Assembly: GCA_947385375.1 (NCBI GenBank) | Contig: CANDKR010000001.1 | Location: 152,542 to 216,541, forward strand | From: an uncultured Clostridia bacterium | GTDB lineage: Bacteria > Bacillota > Clostridia > TANB77 > CAG-508 | Length of the DNA stretch: 64,000 nt | Direction: 5' to 3' | Part shown: one piece after another, positions 28,588 to 37,466 of the stretch | Position numbering within the stretch: the first letter of the stretch is position 1 | Layout of the letters: each line of letters starts with the position of its first letter | The notes under the pieces: model-generated | Databases searched by the model: none | What the model was told of the DNA's origin: nothing | The model's input: only the letters and a program-made list of their open reading frames with translations | Position numbers and translations under genes: made by a program

Positions 28588-30544
28588 ATGTTTAAATTAG
28601 TATCTGAATATAAACCAACTGGTGATCAACCAGAAGCAATAGAATATTTATCAAAAGGTATAAAAGAAGGTAAAAAATTCCAGACCTTACTTGGTGTTAC
28701 AGGTTCTCGGAAAAACTTTTACTATGGCAAATATCATACAAAAAGTGCAAAAACCTACTCTTATTTTGGCACATAATAAAACTTTAGCAGGTCAGCTTTA
28801 CTCAGAATTTAAAGAGTTCTTTCCAGAAAACAGAGTAGAATATTTCGTTTCTTATTATGATTATTATCAACCAGAAGCATATATTGCATCTTCTGATACT
28901 TATATAGAAAAGGATTCTTCTATCAATGATGAAATTGACAAACTTCGTCACTCTGCAACCTTATCACTTTTCGAATGTAGAGATGTTATTATAATAGCAT
29001 CTGTTTCTTGTATATATGGTTTAGGTGACCCTATCGACTACCAAGAAATGATGTTATCTTTAAGACCTGGTATGGAAAAATCAAGAAATGACATAATGAA
29101 AAAACTTATAAATATGCAATATACACGTAATGAAATGGATTTTAAAAGAGGAACTTTTAGAGCAAAAGGAGATGTTCTTGAAATATATCCTTCTTCTCAA
29201 AGTGAATCTGCTGTTAGAATTGAATTCTGGGGCGACGAGATTGAAAAAATACACGAAATAAATCCATTAACTGGTAAAAGTACTGGACTAAGAAACCATA
29301 TTCTTGTACCTCCTGCTTCTCAATATGTTACTAGTAAAGCTAAAATTGAAAAGGCTTTAGTGACTATTGAAGAAGAAATGGAAGAACGTGTTAAATATTT
29401 TACTGAAAATAAAAAGTTAATTGAGGCACAAAGAATTGAAGAACGTACTAATTTTGATATAGAAATGCTTAAGGAAACTGGATTTTGTCAAGGTATTGAA
29501 AACTACTCAAGACATATTAGTGGTAGAGAAGCTGGAAGTGCACCTTACACTTTATTTGACTACTTCCCTGATGATTTTCTACTTTTAATAGACGAGTCAC
29601 ACGCAACTGTACCACAAGTTAGAGCTATGTATAATGGTGATAGAGCAAGAAAAGAATCTTTAGTAAATTACGGTTTTAGACTTCCTTCTGCTTTTGACAA
29701 TAGACCTTTGAAATTTACTGAGTTTGAAGATAGAATTAATCAATGTGTTTTTGTAAGTGCAACACCTGCTGATTATGAAAAGGAGCACGCAGGTGATAAT
29801 GTTGTAGAACAAATTATAAGACCTACTGGTCTACTTGATCCTAAAATTGAAGTTAAGCCTACCGAAAATCAAATAGATGATTTAATGGAACAAATACGTA
29901 TAAAAGCTGAAAAGGGTGACCGTGTGCTTGTAACTACCCTTACTAAAAAAATGGCTGAGGACTTAACTGCATATTTAAGAGAAGCCGGAATTAGAGTTCG
30001 CTATATGCACTCAGATGTTAAGGCTTTAGAAAGACTTGAAATAATAAGAGATTTGAGAATTGGTGAATTTGACGTACTAGTCGGAATTAACCTACTTCGT
30101 GAAGGTCTAGATATCCCTGAGGTTTCACTTGTCGCTATACTTGATGCTGATAAAGAAGGTTTCCTTCGTTCAGAACGTTCACTTATACAAACTATTGGAC
30201 GTGCTGCTAGAAACACTGATGGTAAAGTTATAATGTATGCTGATGAGCTTACAGACTCAATGGAAAAGGCTATTTCAGAAACTAACAGAAGACGTGGAAT
30301 TCAAGAAGAATATAATCAAAAACATGGTATCACGCCTCAAACTATCAGAAAGTCTGTTAGAGATGTTATTAAAGCTACTATTGTTGAAGACATTGAAGAC
30401 GAATACGATATAAATAAAGAACAGACAGCTGAAGAAATCATTTCTACACTTACTGACGAAATGCTAAAACACGCACAAGCAATGGAATTCGAAAAAGCTG
30501 CCGAACTTCGTGATAAAATAAAAGAACTTGAAAAAATGTTATAG
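28588..30544 (+). CDS. uvrB: excinuclease ABC subunit B, one recoding site
   Basis: DNA helicase-like damage-verification subunit of nucleotide excision repair, 651 residues after recoding. The in-frame CGG at 28708-28710 (TCT-C-GGA, codon 41) falls inside Walker A. Skipping the C gives [15 protein letters not shown], while unshifted reading stops after 62 codons. Downstream: the beta-hairpin region [14 protein letters not shown]-type helicase motifs (LLLIDESHA), motif [14 protein letters not shown] and [11 protein letters not shown], and a C-terminal UVR domain ([17 protein letters not shown]). GAAAGGA precedes the ATG. Other CGG occurrences in the gene are out of phase. Confidence 0.96.
28708..28710 (+). 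other. +1 recoding site, uvrB (TCT-C-GGA) in Walker A
   Basis: In-frame CGG after TCT. Skipping the C completes Gly-Ser-Gly-Lys-Thr, the ATP-binding P-loop. Without it UvrB cannot bind ATP. Confidence 0.96.
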
Positions 30545-30551
30545 ATTTTTA

Positions 30552-30586
30552 GAAAGCTTAAAACTTAATAAAGTTTTAAGCTTTTC
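30552..30586 (+). terminator. terminator after uvrB
   Basis: GAAAGCTTAAAACTT and AAGTTTTAAGCTTTTC form a long perfect stem ending in T-rich sequence. Confidence 0.85.
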
Positions 30587-30638
30587 TTTAATCTTTCTTA
30601 ATAACTTTCATATACAATATATTTTGTAAGGAGGTTAT

Positions 30639-31349
30639 ATGAAAAAAAGACATAAGAAAAAATCAATACACTTTATCGGTTTTCTAATTTTATTCATAAT
30701 TATTTATATGGCTTATAATAAATTTATGGGTGCATATGCACCAGTTGGCAAGAAAAGCAATTCAAACTATTCTGGAATTGGACAAGAGGCTGTAGAAGGA
30801 AAAGACGGATATTTCACAACTTTTACAACTGAAAATAGCCATAAAAAAACCTATCTTGAATATAAACAAAACTGGACTAGCTCTTGGGCAAAAAATGAAT
30901 ATTGGGGCGGAACAATGGAAGAAAATGGCTGTGGTATTACCTCAATGTCCATAATTCTAAGTGGATACGGTATGGACTATTCCCCAGAGGTATTGCGTAA
31001 AAAATATTTCCCCAAATTAAATTACGCAAATTTATCAAAAGAATTGTCAAATAATTTTGGTATTGAAAACAGTGATTTTCTATACGCCAATGTTTATTGG
31101 TCAGAAAAAAAGCTAGAAGAACATTTGCTAACAAACAGACCTATACTTGTATGTCTATCTGCTGATAATGGTAAGAATAGATTTACTGCTAAATCACATT
31201 ATATGGTATTACTTGCAACTGACGAAAAAGGTAAAGTCTACATATCTAATCCAAATGGATTAGAAGGTGAAGCAAATTGTTCTGGGTGGTATGATTTTGA
31301 TTATGTTATTCCGTACATAGCTAAAGTTATGTACATTACCAGTTATTAA
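30639..31349 (+). CDS. secreted C39-like cysteine peptidase domain protein
   Basis: 236 residues. A basic N-terminus and one hydrophobic helix (about residues 9-28) suggest a membrane anchor or signal. The domain has ENGCGITSMSIILSGYG with the catalytic-type cysteine, then SHYMVLLATDEKGKVYISNPNG with the His and Asn positions of C39-like/papain-like folds. Likely extracellular; substrate unknown. AAGGAGG precedes the ATG. Monocistronic between two terminators. Confidence 0.83.
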   Translation: MKKRHKKKSIHFIGFLILFIIIYMAYNKFMGAYAPVGKKSNSNYSGIGQEAVEGKDGYFTTFTTENSHKKTYLEYKQNWTSSWAKNEYWGGTMEENGCGITSMSIILSGYGMDYSPEVLRKKYFPKLNYANLSKELSNNFGIENSDFLYANVYWSEKKLEEHLLTNRPILVCLSADNGKNRFTAKSHYMVLLATDEKGKVYISNPNGLEGEANCSGWYDFDYVIPYIAKVMYITSY

Positions 31350-31382
31350 TTACAAATATACGAACCTTGTGGTTCACAATAA

Positions 31383-31414
31383 AAACTGAGCAAATTCCCC
31401 ATTGCTCAGTTTTA
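31383..31414. terminator. bidirectional terminator
   Basis: AAAACTGAGCAA and TTGCTCAGTTTT form a stem serving both the C39-like gene (plus) and tRNA-Thr (minus). Confidence 0.85.
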
Positions 31415-31422
31415 TATTACTT

Positions 31423-31498
31423 TGGAGCCACTAAGGAGAATTGCACTCCTGACCTACAGGTTACGAATCTGTTGCTCTGCTAACTGAGCTATAGTGGC
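31423..31498 (-). tRNA. tRNA-Thr (anticodon CGU)
   Basis: 76 nt with encoded CCA. The acceptor GCCACTA pairs with TAGTGGC, the D arm is TAGCTCAGTTAGCAGAGC, the anticodon loop is TTCGTAA, and the T arm carries the usual TTC-type loop. It reads ACG. The innermost anticodon-stem pair looks mismatched. Confidence 0.93.
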
Positions 31499-31516
31499 AT
31501 AAATTATAATAAATAT

Positions 31517-31544
31517 ATTATATACATTATTTTTTCTTTGTCAA
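31517..31544 (-). promoter_or_regulatory. promoter of tRNA-Thr
   Basis: On the minus strand TTGACA (31544-31539) and TATAAT (31522-31517) are separated by 16 bases. Confidence 0.72.
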
Positions 31545-31596
31545 CTATTTTTATAAGTCTTTATATTCAAAAAATGTTGCTTTTTATAGAAATCTG

Positions 31597-32430
31597 TTGT
31601 ACAATGCAAATAACAATTTTTATGTCAGGAGTAATTTTATAGAAAAAAATATAAAAAATGAAAATAATAAATTAGATATACAAAAAATAATAAATAATAA
31701 AAATGAAGCTATAACTGCTTTAAATGAATATCTAGATAAATGTATTATCGAAGATAATAGTAAAAAGAAAAAGTGTAATTTACTATCATATTGGTTAAAA
31801 GATTATATTAAATATTTAGAACAAGAAAAAACATTTAATAGTGCATATTTAAAAGAATATAAATGCGGAGATATCATAAAAGCTAATTTAGGATTTAATG
31901 TAGGAAATGAAGAAGGTGGTCTACATTATTGTGTAGTTCTTGACAAGAAAAATGCAAAATCATATTCAACTTTAACAGTTATTCCTCTTTCTTCAGTAAA
32001 ATCGACAACAAAAATTCATAAAACATCAGTTTTATTAGAAAATGAAATATATTCTAAACTATTTGATAAAGCTTCTAATTTAATAAAAGATACAAAAGCT
32101 GAATTATCAAAATTAGAACAAGAAGCAAGTACTATCGACTTTTTACCGGAAGATACAGAAGAAAATAGTATAATAAAATCCTTTAAAAGAAGACAAATTG
32201 ATGAAAAGATGGAAGAAACAAAACACAAAACAGAATTAATTGAAAAAATATGTAATGAATTAAATCAGATGAAAACTGGTACTGTAGCCTTAGTTAATCA
32301 AATAACAACTATCAGTAAACAAAGAATTTATGATCCAAAACATGATTTTGACATCTTAGCTGGAATACAACTTTCAAGCAATAGTATGGAAAAAATATAT
32401 GAAAAAATCAAAAAACTCTATGCAAATTAG
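31597..32430 (+). CDS. PemK/MazF-family toxin-like protein with N- and C-terminal extensions
   Basis: 277 residues. The MazF/PemK-like endoribonuclease fold is indicated by EYKCGDIIKANLGFNVGNEEGGLHYCVVL at about residues 88-116 (quoted in part), VIPLSSVKS, and a distant C-terminal strand GTVALVNQITTISKQRIYDP. About 90 residues precede the domain, and a long helical insertion (about 150-225) interrupts it, as in many clostridial members. The start is taken as TTG 31597 because no in-frame ATG exists upstream of the domain; no convincing ribosome site is visible. No antitoxin gene is adjacent. A putative small RNA follows. Confidence 0.72.
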   Translation: MYNANNNFYVRSNFIEKNIKNENNKLDIQKIINNKNEAITALNEYLDKCIIEDNSKKKKCNLLSYWLKDYIKYLEQEKTFNSAYLKEYKCGDIIKANLGFNVGNEEGGLHYCVVLDKKNAKSYSTLTVIPLSSVKSTTKIHKTSVLLENEIYSKLFDKASNLIKDTKAELSKLEQEASTIDFLPEDTEENSIIKSFKRRQIDEKMEETKHKTELIEKICNELNQMKTGTVALVNQITTISKQRIYDPKHDFDILAGIQLSSNSMEKIYEKIKKLYAN

Positions 32431-32440
32431 TATATTTTTG

Positions 32441-32469
32441 TTGACGACACGCATAATATTTAGTATAAT
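32441..32469 (+). promoter_or_regulatory. strong sigma-A type promoter of a putative small RNA
   Basis: TTGACG at 32441-32446 and TATAAT at 32464-32469 with a 17-base spacer, 10 bases after the pemK-like stop codon and pointing away from any ORF except a terminator 60 bases on. Confidence 0.75.
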
Positions 32470-32475
32470 GTATTT

Positions 32476-32560
32476 ATAATACGTTGCTGTGTAATAGTAA
32501 TATTATGTACAGCATTTTAAAGAATACGTTAAAAGACTTCGTAGAAATACGAAGTCTTTT
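32476..32560 (+). ncRNA. putative ~85-nt structured small RNA
   Basis: Follows the promoter at 32441-32469 and ends at a perfect terminator hairpin (AAAAGACTTC / GAAGTCTTTT, 32531-32560). Internally TGCTGT (32485-32490) pairs with ACAGCA (32509-32514), and TAATA with TATTA nests inside. No ORF with a ribosome site is present. Function unknown; it lies just 3' of a PemK/MazF-family gene. Confidence 0.55.
32531..32560. terminator. bidirectional terminator
   Basis: AAAAGACTTCGTA and TACGAAGTCTTTT form a near-perfect stem. It serves the small RNA on the plus strand and the beta-propeller gene on the minus strand. Confidence 0.88.
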
Positions 32561-32563
32561 AAT

Positions 32564-33955
32564 TTATTGTACTGTATTATTTTCTGTAGTAGATGTATTA
32601 GCAACATAATTTTGGTTACCAATTGCATTATTTGTTACTGTAGTATTTTCTGTAGTAGTCCCTGAGTCCACTGCATTTGTGTCTGGTGTACTACCTTCTG
32701 GTGATACTGATGGACCATTAAAGTTATACTCATATAATGTAATTGTATCACTACCATCAGTTTTAATTAAGTTAATAAAATATGAGTTATCTGAATGGTC
32801 TGTGTAATAAATCCAGTCTCCTAATACATTTATAAATGAAGTGTAATTCTCCATTTCAACTATAATTTGATGCTCTGTTCCATCTGTTTTTACTTTATGA
32901 ATACAAACTACATCTGAAGCTTCTTCATCTTTATAGTCTAGGTAATAAATCCAATCACCTTGCACATTCATATTATATGCTCTTGATTCGAATACTTTTT
33001 CATCACCTGAACCATCAACCTTAACTTTATGAATTGCATTATTTTCGCTATTTACATAGTAGATTGTATCTCCAACAATATTAGGATTGTATAATCTCTT
33101 GCCATTTACAGCTCTTGCATTAGAACCATCTAAGTTCATAATATAAGTTACAAAATCATATTCATTTGTAGGGTTCTCTGCATAATCATTATATAATATA
33201 TATTTGTCAGTAATACCTACAAACCCTGTTTGATTGTCATTTATTTTCTTTCTGTCTCCACCTTCTGTATCCATTGAATAGATATTATAATTTTCGCCTA
33301 CATAGTAAATTCTGTCTTTTATTACATATATAGATACACCTTCATTGCTGAAATGTCCGTCATTTATAACTCTTAATTCTTTACCATCTAAAGACATTTT
33401 ATATATTCTATTTTTTTGATATGCTGTTGATGTAGCTTCTGCTTCAACTTCATCAGTTGGCTCAAATGCTACAAAATACATATAATTTCCAACAACATTT
33501 ATTGAATAAATTTCCCAATCTTTTTGAACTAAAACTTGTTTCTCAGTTCCATCAGTTTTCACTTTATTAAGTGCAATTTCCATTCCATCATTTGCTAAAC
33601 TCATGTAGTATATCCAATTGCCTTGAATATTAGCACAACCTAAATTATTATTATTGTTTCCTACATCAATACCAATAACATTTTTTCCAGTAATTATGTG
33701 GCTAATCATACCTGTTGAAATTTCTAAACATACTGAACCTATAATCGCAAGCACAATTACAATTGCTACAATAATGCCTATAATCTTACCTGTTTTTTTA
33801 TGTTTTGCTTCTTTTTCTACTTTTTGGTCTTTCTTGATTTCAAATTTGTTATCTTCATCATTTTCAATATCTGTCAATAAACTGTTTTTACAGTCATCAC
33901 AATATTTGTTGTCACCCTCTGGAATTTCTTTTCCACATTTTGTACAGTAATTCAT
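32564..33955 (-). CDS. zinc-ribbon, membrane-anchored DUF5050-type beta-propeller protein
   Basis: 463 residues. N-terminal zinc ribbon (CTKCGKEIPEG, then CDDC), a charged linker, one transmembrane helix (about residues 53-78), then about six repeats of the form GDWIYY...KVKTDGTE or GNYMYFV, a bladed propeller of the DUF5050/prolow-density-lipoprotein-receptor-like type. The tail is Thr/Asn-rich. Propeller outside, ribbon inside. Its start is 13 bases from the end of the upstream glucosaminidase gene, so they are co-transcribed and may act together at the cell surface. Confidence 0.82.
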   Translation of the reverse strand: MNYCTKCGKEIPEGDNKYCDDCKNSLLTDIENDEDNKFEIKKDQKVEKEAKHKKTGKIIGIIVAIVIVLAIIGSVCLEISTGMISHIITGKNVIGIDVGNNNNNLGCANIQGNWIYYMSLANDGMEIALNKVKTDGTEKQVLVQKDWEIYSINVVGNYMYFVAFEPTDEVEAEATSTAYQKNRIYKMSLDGKELRVINDGHFSNEGVSIYVIKDRIYYVGENYNIYSMDTEGGDRKKINDNQTGFVGITDKYILYNDYAENPTNEYDFVTYIMNLDGSNARAVNGKRLYNPNIVGDTIYYVNSENNAIHKVKVDGSGDEKVFESRAYNMNVQGDWIYYLDYKDEEASDVVCIHKVKTDGTEHQIIVEMENYTSFINVLGDWIYYTDHSDNSYFINLIKTDGSDTITLYEYNFNGPSVSPEGSTPDTNAVDSGTTTENTTVTNNAIGNQNYVANTSTTENNTVQ

Positions 33956-33968
33956 TTTTTACCCTCGC

Positions 33969-35709
33969 TTATTTTATTTTTAAATCTGATGTACTTCCTT
34001 TTATGTAGTTAAGTAAAGCAACTACGTCAGTAACTGTAATTGAACCTTCACATTTAACTTGTGCAGCTTCTAATTTAGCAACATTAGTTATCTTTGCTGT
34101 TTCTTTTATGTGATTTATAATAGCTACTGAATCTAGTATATTAACATCTCCATCACCATTTACATCACCTTTTTTGATTATATCATAATCTTTTCCATCA
34201 ATACTAACTTTTGAACAAGTACCCAATTTACCATTTGCACCATCTTTAACTTCTGAATTAGGATATTTTGTTTTTAAGTCAGCTATTGTCATTTGAGCAG
34301 AAACTTTAACTATATTATTTTCTATTTTCAAAGTTGTTCCATCAACTTGTGTTGGAGTTGTTGGCTTCGGTGGTGTAGTTGGATTCGTTGATGGTGTTGT
34401 TGGAGCTGGATTTGAAGGTACATATTCTGTTGGACTAGAAGCTCCAGCATTACTTCCCTCTCCTGTCTTTCTAATATAATTTCTAGCAACATATCCACAT
34501 AAACCTGATGAATCAGCTATAACTAAATCCCAATAATATCCATTGTTTGGTGCTGACGCTCTTATTAATACTTTTACCCCTGTGTTTTGAGGAATAGAAC
34601 CAATATGAGCTGAATTTATATCTTGTCTTGAACGAACTTTTAATCCTCCGTTTGCAGTAACAACTGCTGTCTCATAACTTATTCTATTTTGTGTTGCTGT
34701 ACTTGGTCTGCCCTGTGCTGTTTGAGGCATATTTGTATATAGAGGAATTATAAAAGTATGATTTCCAGTAACTTGTCCATTTATTATATAATTTGCTCTT
34801 AATTTACTTCCTTCATTTTCTGCTGCTAATATATTTTGTGCATATTGATGTGAAAATAATCCACTTTGTGCATTTACTACATTAAATTTTTGATAATAAC
34901 AAGTATTTTGTCCTTTGCCTACATAAGAAGATTTTGCAAACTCTGCACCACCAATTATTGAAGCAGCCTTTGAATTCCAACCATGTTGTGCAGCATAATT
35001 TCCACCATTGGCAATTATAGTATTTACATCATTACCAAAAGCACCAATATTAAAGAAATTATAATATGTAACACCATTTACTGTTACTCCTCTACTTAAT
35101 GTAGAACCATTTTTACCATGTTCTGTAAGCATTTTAGCAACTAAGTAATATCCATTAATATTATATTTTTGACTAGCTTCAACTACTGCTCTTGCACATT
35201 CTTCGTGGTCTAAGAAAGTTCCAGCTATAACTCTTACAACATCTTCATAAGTAACATCTGGTGATTCTAAACTCTTAAATTGGAATACACTGTTTTCTGT
35301 AATTGAATTTCTAGGATCCATCATATATCTTAAAGCATCCATTGATGCACAGCATAAACTTCCATTATCATAATTCTTTGTTCCGCAAACTGGGCAATAC
35401 CACATTCCTGAATAGCTGTTAGAAATATTAAATAAATTCTTTGGTGAAGCACCATGTCCTTGATACTCACGAAGTATTGCTTCATTCCAATCTATGCCTG
35501 TATTATAGAATTGGAAATTATAATTTGGATGTGCATTTCTCAAACTATTTACTAAATTAGTAATACCGAGGTGCTAATTTTTCTGCTTCTTCAATTGAAG
35601 TAAGTCCTGCTGCATAAGAAACATTACCAATCCCTTCAAAGCTTGATAATACTATATATAACAACATTATAATTATTAAAGTTATAGAAATTATTTTACT
35701 AAATTTCAT
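33969..35709 (-). CDS. secreted glucosaminidase with SH3 and dockerin domains, one recoding site
   Basis: 579 residues after recoding. Signal peptide starting MKFSKIISITLIIIIMLL from ATG 35709 (AGGAGG upstream). The in-frame CGG at 35566-35568 (CCT-C-GGT, codon 48) lies just after it. A GH73-like N-acetylglucosaminidase region follows (DPRNSITENSVFQF, KMLTEHGKNGSTL, YYNFFNIGAFG), then a bacterial SH3 domain (LKVRSRQDINSAHIG), a Pro/Thr linker, a small repeat domain and a type I dockerin-like pair of calcium loops (GDVNGDGDVNILDSVAIIN). Without the shift the signal peptide is disconnected from the enzyme. Cell-wall remodelling is likely. Confidence 0.9.
35566..35568 (-). other. +1 recoding site, glucosaminidase (CCT-C-GGT)
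   Basis: In-frame CGG after CCT. Skipping the C gives Ala-Pro-Gly-Ile-Thr-Asn-Leu and joins the signal peptide to the mature protein; the zero frame stops after three codons. Confidence 0.9.
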
Positions 35710-35830
35710 CTTCTCCTCCTATTTTTTGTCATTTGTTTCCATTATCTTACAATTAGTATATATATATTAACTAAAAAAGTCAACTTTTCAGGCATTACAT
35801 TTGTTTTACAAATGTATTAAGAAAATATGA

Positions 35831-35856
35831 AAAGACTGACATAAGTCAGCCTTTTA
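35831..35856 (-). terminator. terminator after tyrS
   Basis: On the minus strand GGCTGAC and GTCAGTC form a stem followed by TTTTC. Confidence 0.75.
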
Positions 35857-35864
35857 GGATTTTG

Positions 35865-37076
35865 TTATATAAGTTTATGAAATACTTTTTTGCCTTTTTG
35901 TATAATTGCATATCCATCTTTAAAGTCTTTTTCAGATAGCATATATTTTATATCAGTAATCTTCTCATCATTCAAAGAAATTCCGCCTTGATTTATCAAG
36001 TCTTTTGCTTGTCCTTTTGAAGAAACAAGTCCTGCTTCTAGCATTGCATCTAATATAGAAATTTCTTTACTTGCAAGTTCTGTTGTAGGCATATTATCTG
36101 TGTTTCTATTTCCACCAAATAATGCCTCAGCAGCCTCTTCTGCTTTTTTAGCTTCTTCTTCACCATGAATTAATTTTGTAATTTCATAAGCGGCAATCTT
36201 CTTTGCCTCATTAATCTCAGCATCTTTTAAGCTTGATAATCTATTTACTTCGTCCATTGGTAGATATGTAAGTAATTTTAAAACTTTTTCTACTTCTGTA
36301 TCACCAATATTTCTCCAGTATTGGTAGAACTCGTAAGGAGATGTTCTTTCTGGATTTAACCATAAAGCACCTTTTGCTGTTTTTCCCATCTTCTTTCCAT
36401 CAGCTGTTGTAAGAAGTTTGAAAGTTAAACCATAAGCTTCAGAAGTCTCTTTTTTACGAATAAGCTCAACACCACCAATGATATTTGACCATTGGTCGTT
36501 TCCACCAATTTGTAATTTACAATTGTATTTTTGATTTAGATACAAGAAATCATAACTTTGTAATAGTAAATATCCCATTTCAAAGAATGTAAGTCCTGTT
36601 TCTAATCTGTTTTTATAGCACTCTTGTGCAAGCATTCTACTAACTGTAAATTCCGAACCAATATCTCTCATAAAATCTATGTATTTTAGGTCTAATAGCC
36701 AATCTGCATTATTTACAATAATAGCTGCATTGTCACCTTCAAAAGACACAAAACGTTCTGCTTGTTTTTTTATACAAGCTACATTATCATCTAATTGTTC
36801 TCTTGTAAGCATTTGACGCATATCAGTTCTACCTGATGGGTCACCAATTGTAGCTGTTCCACCACCCATTAATATAATTGGTCTATGTCCTGCTTTTTGT
36901 AGTCTTGAAGCTACCATCAAAGCAACAAAATGACCAATATGCATACTATTAGCTGTTGGATCAATTCCTATATAAAAGCTAACGCTCTCTTTTTTAAATA
37001 ACTCACGAATTTCTGCTTCGTGAGTTAATTGTTCTATATATCCTCTATCTTCTAGTTCTTTTATAATGTCTGTCAT
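35865..37076 (-). CDS. tyrS: tyrosyl-tRNA synthetase
   Basis: Charges tRNA-Tyr. 403 residues, class I fold: HIGH-type motif SMHIGHFVAL, tyrosine pocket GYLLLQSYDFLYL, QIGGNDQWSNI, KMSKS-type loop GKKMGKTAKG, and a C-terminal S4 domain (AKDLINQGGISLNDEKI). No in-frame CGG. Its start follows the upstream 97-residue protein by 11 bases. I see no T-box leader directly before it. Confidence 0.97.
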   Translation of the reverse strand: MTDIIKELEDRGYIEQLTHEAEIRELFKKESVSFYIGIDPTANSMHIGHFVALMVASRLQKAGHRPIILMGGGTATIGDPSGRTDMRQMLTREQLDDNVACIKKQAERFVSFEGDNAAIIVNNADWLLDLKYIDFMRDIGSEFTVSRMLAQECYKNRLETGLTFFEMGYLLLQSYDFLYLNQKYNCKLQIGGNDQWSNIIGGVELIRKKETSEAYGLTFKLLTTADGKKMGKTAKGALWLNPERTSPYEFYQYWRNIGDTEVEKVLKLLTYLPMDEVNRLSSLKDAEINEAKKIAAYEITKLIHGEEEAKKAEEAAEALFGGNRNTDNMPTTELASKEISILDAMLEAGLVSSKGQAKDLINQGGISLNDEKITDIKYMLSEKDFKDGYAIIQKGKKVFHKLI

Positions 37077-37087
37077 TAAAATTCCCC

Positions 37088-37381
37088 CTATTTGATTATA
37101 TCACAATTCTCAGGAATAACTCGTACTCCACCTATATTATTTGAAGTCTCTGGGAAATATATTCCGCTAAATTCTTCTGCTTGAAGATAACGATTTAAGT
37201 TTTTAGCAGTAATTCCTGCTTTTATAGCTAGGTCTTGTTTTGTTGTTCCAACTTCAAGTCCACTATCTAAAACTCCTTTTAATTTGATTACTTCAGCATT
37301 ATCTTTAATTGTACACTCTCTACAAACTTCACCTTCTGTTGTATGTAAACTTCCACAACGTACACATCTTTTTATTTCCAT
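37088..37381 (-). CDS. zinc-ribbon and helix-turn-helix protein, YvyF-like
   Basis: 97 residues: CVRCGSLHTTEGEVCREC zinc ribbon, then a helix-turn-helix-like segment GTTKQDLAIKAGITAKNLNRYL and a short C-terminal strand. The architecture resembles YvyF (TIGR03826) of flagellar operons, but no flagellar genes are nearby, so a regulatory role is only suggested. GGAGG precedes the ATG; co-transcribed with tyrS. Confidence 0.7.
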   Translation of the reverse strand: MEIKRCVRCGSLHTTEGEVCRECTIKDNAEVIKLKGVLDSGLEVGTTKQDLAIKAGITAKNLNRYLQAEEFSGIYFPETSNNIGGVRVIPENCDIIK

Positions 37382-37466
37382 AATAGACCTCCTAATTATC
37401 TAATTTGAGCATATCATATCACATAAATCTCAAAAAATAAACTCTTTTTTACAATTTTCTTGAATT

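Noticed and set aside
31571..31597. ATG at 31574 as start of the pemK-like gene
   Set aside because: It is in another frame and stops within a few codons. TTG 31597 is the first usable start in the correct frame, although its ribosome site is weak.
35710..35830. T-box or riboswitch near tyrS
   Set aside because: The gene upstream of tyrS is only 11 bases away, and I see no T-box core or long structured leader in the short gaps around it.
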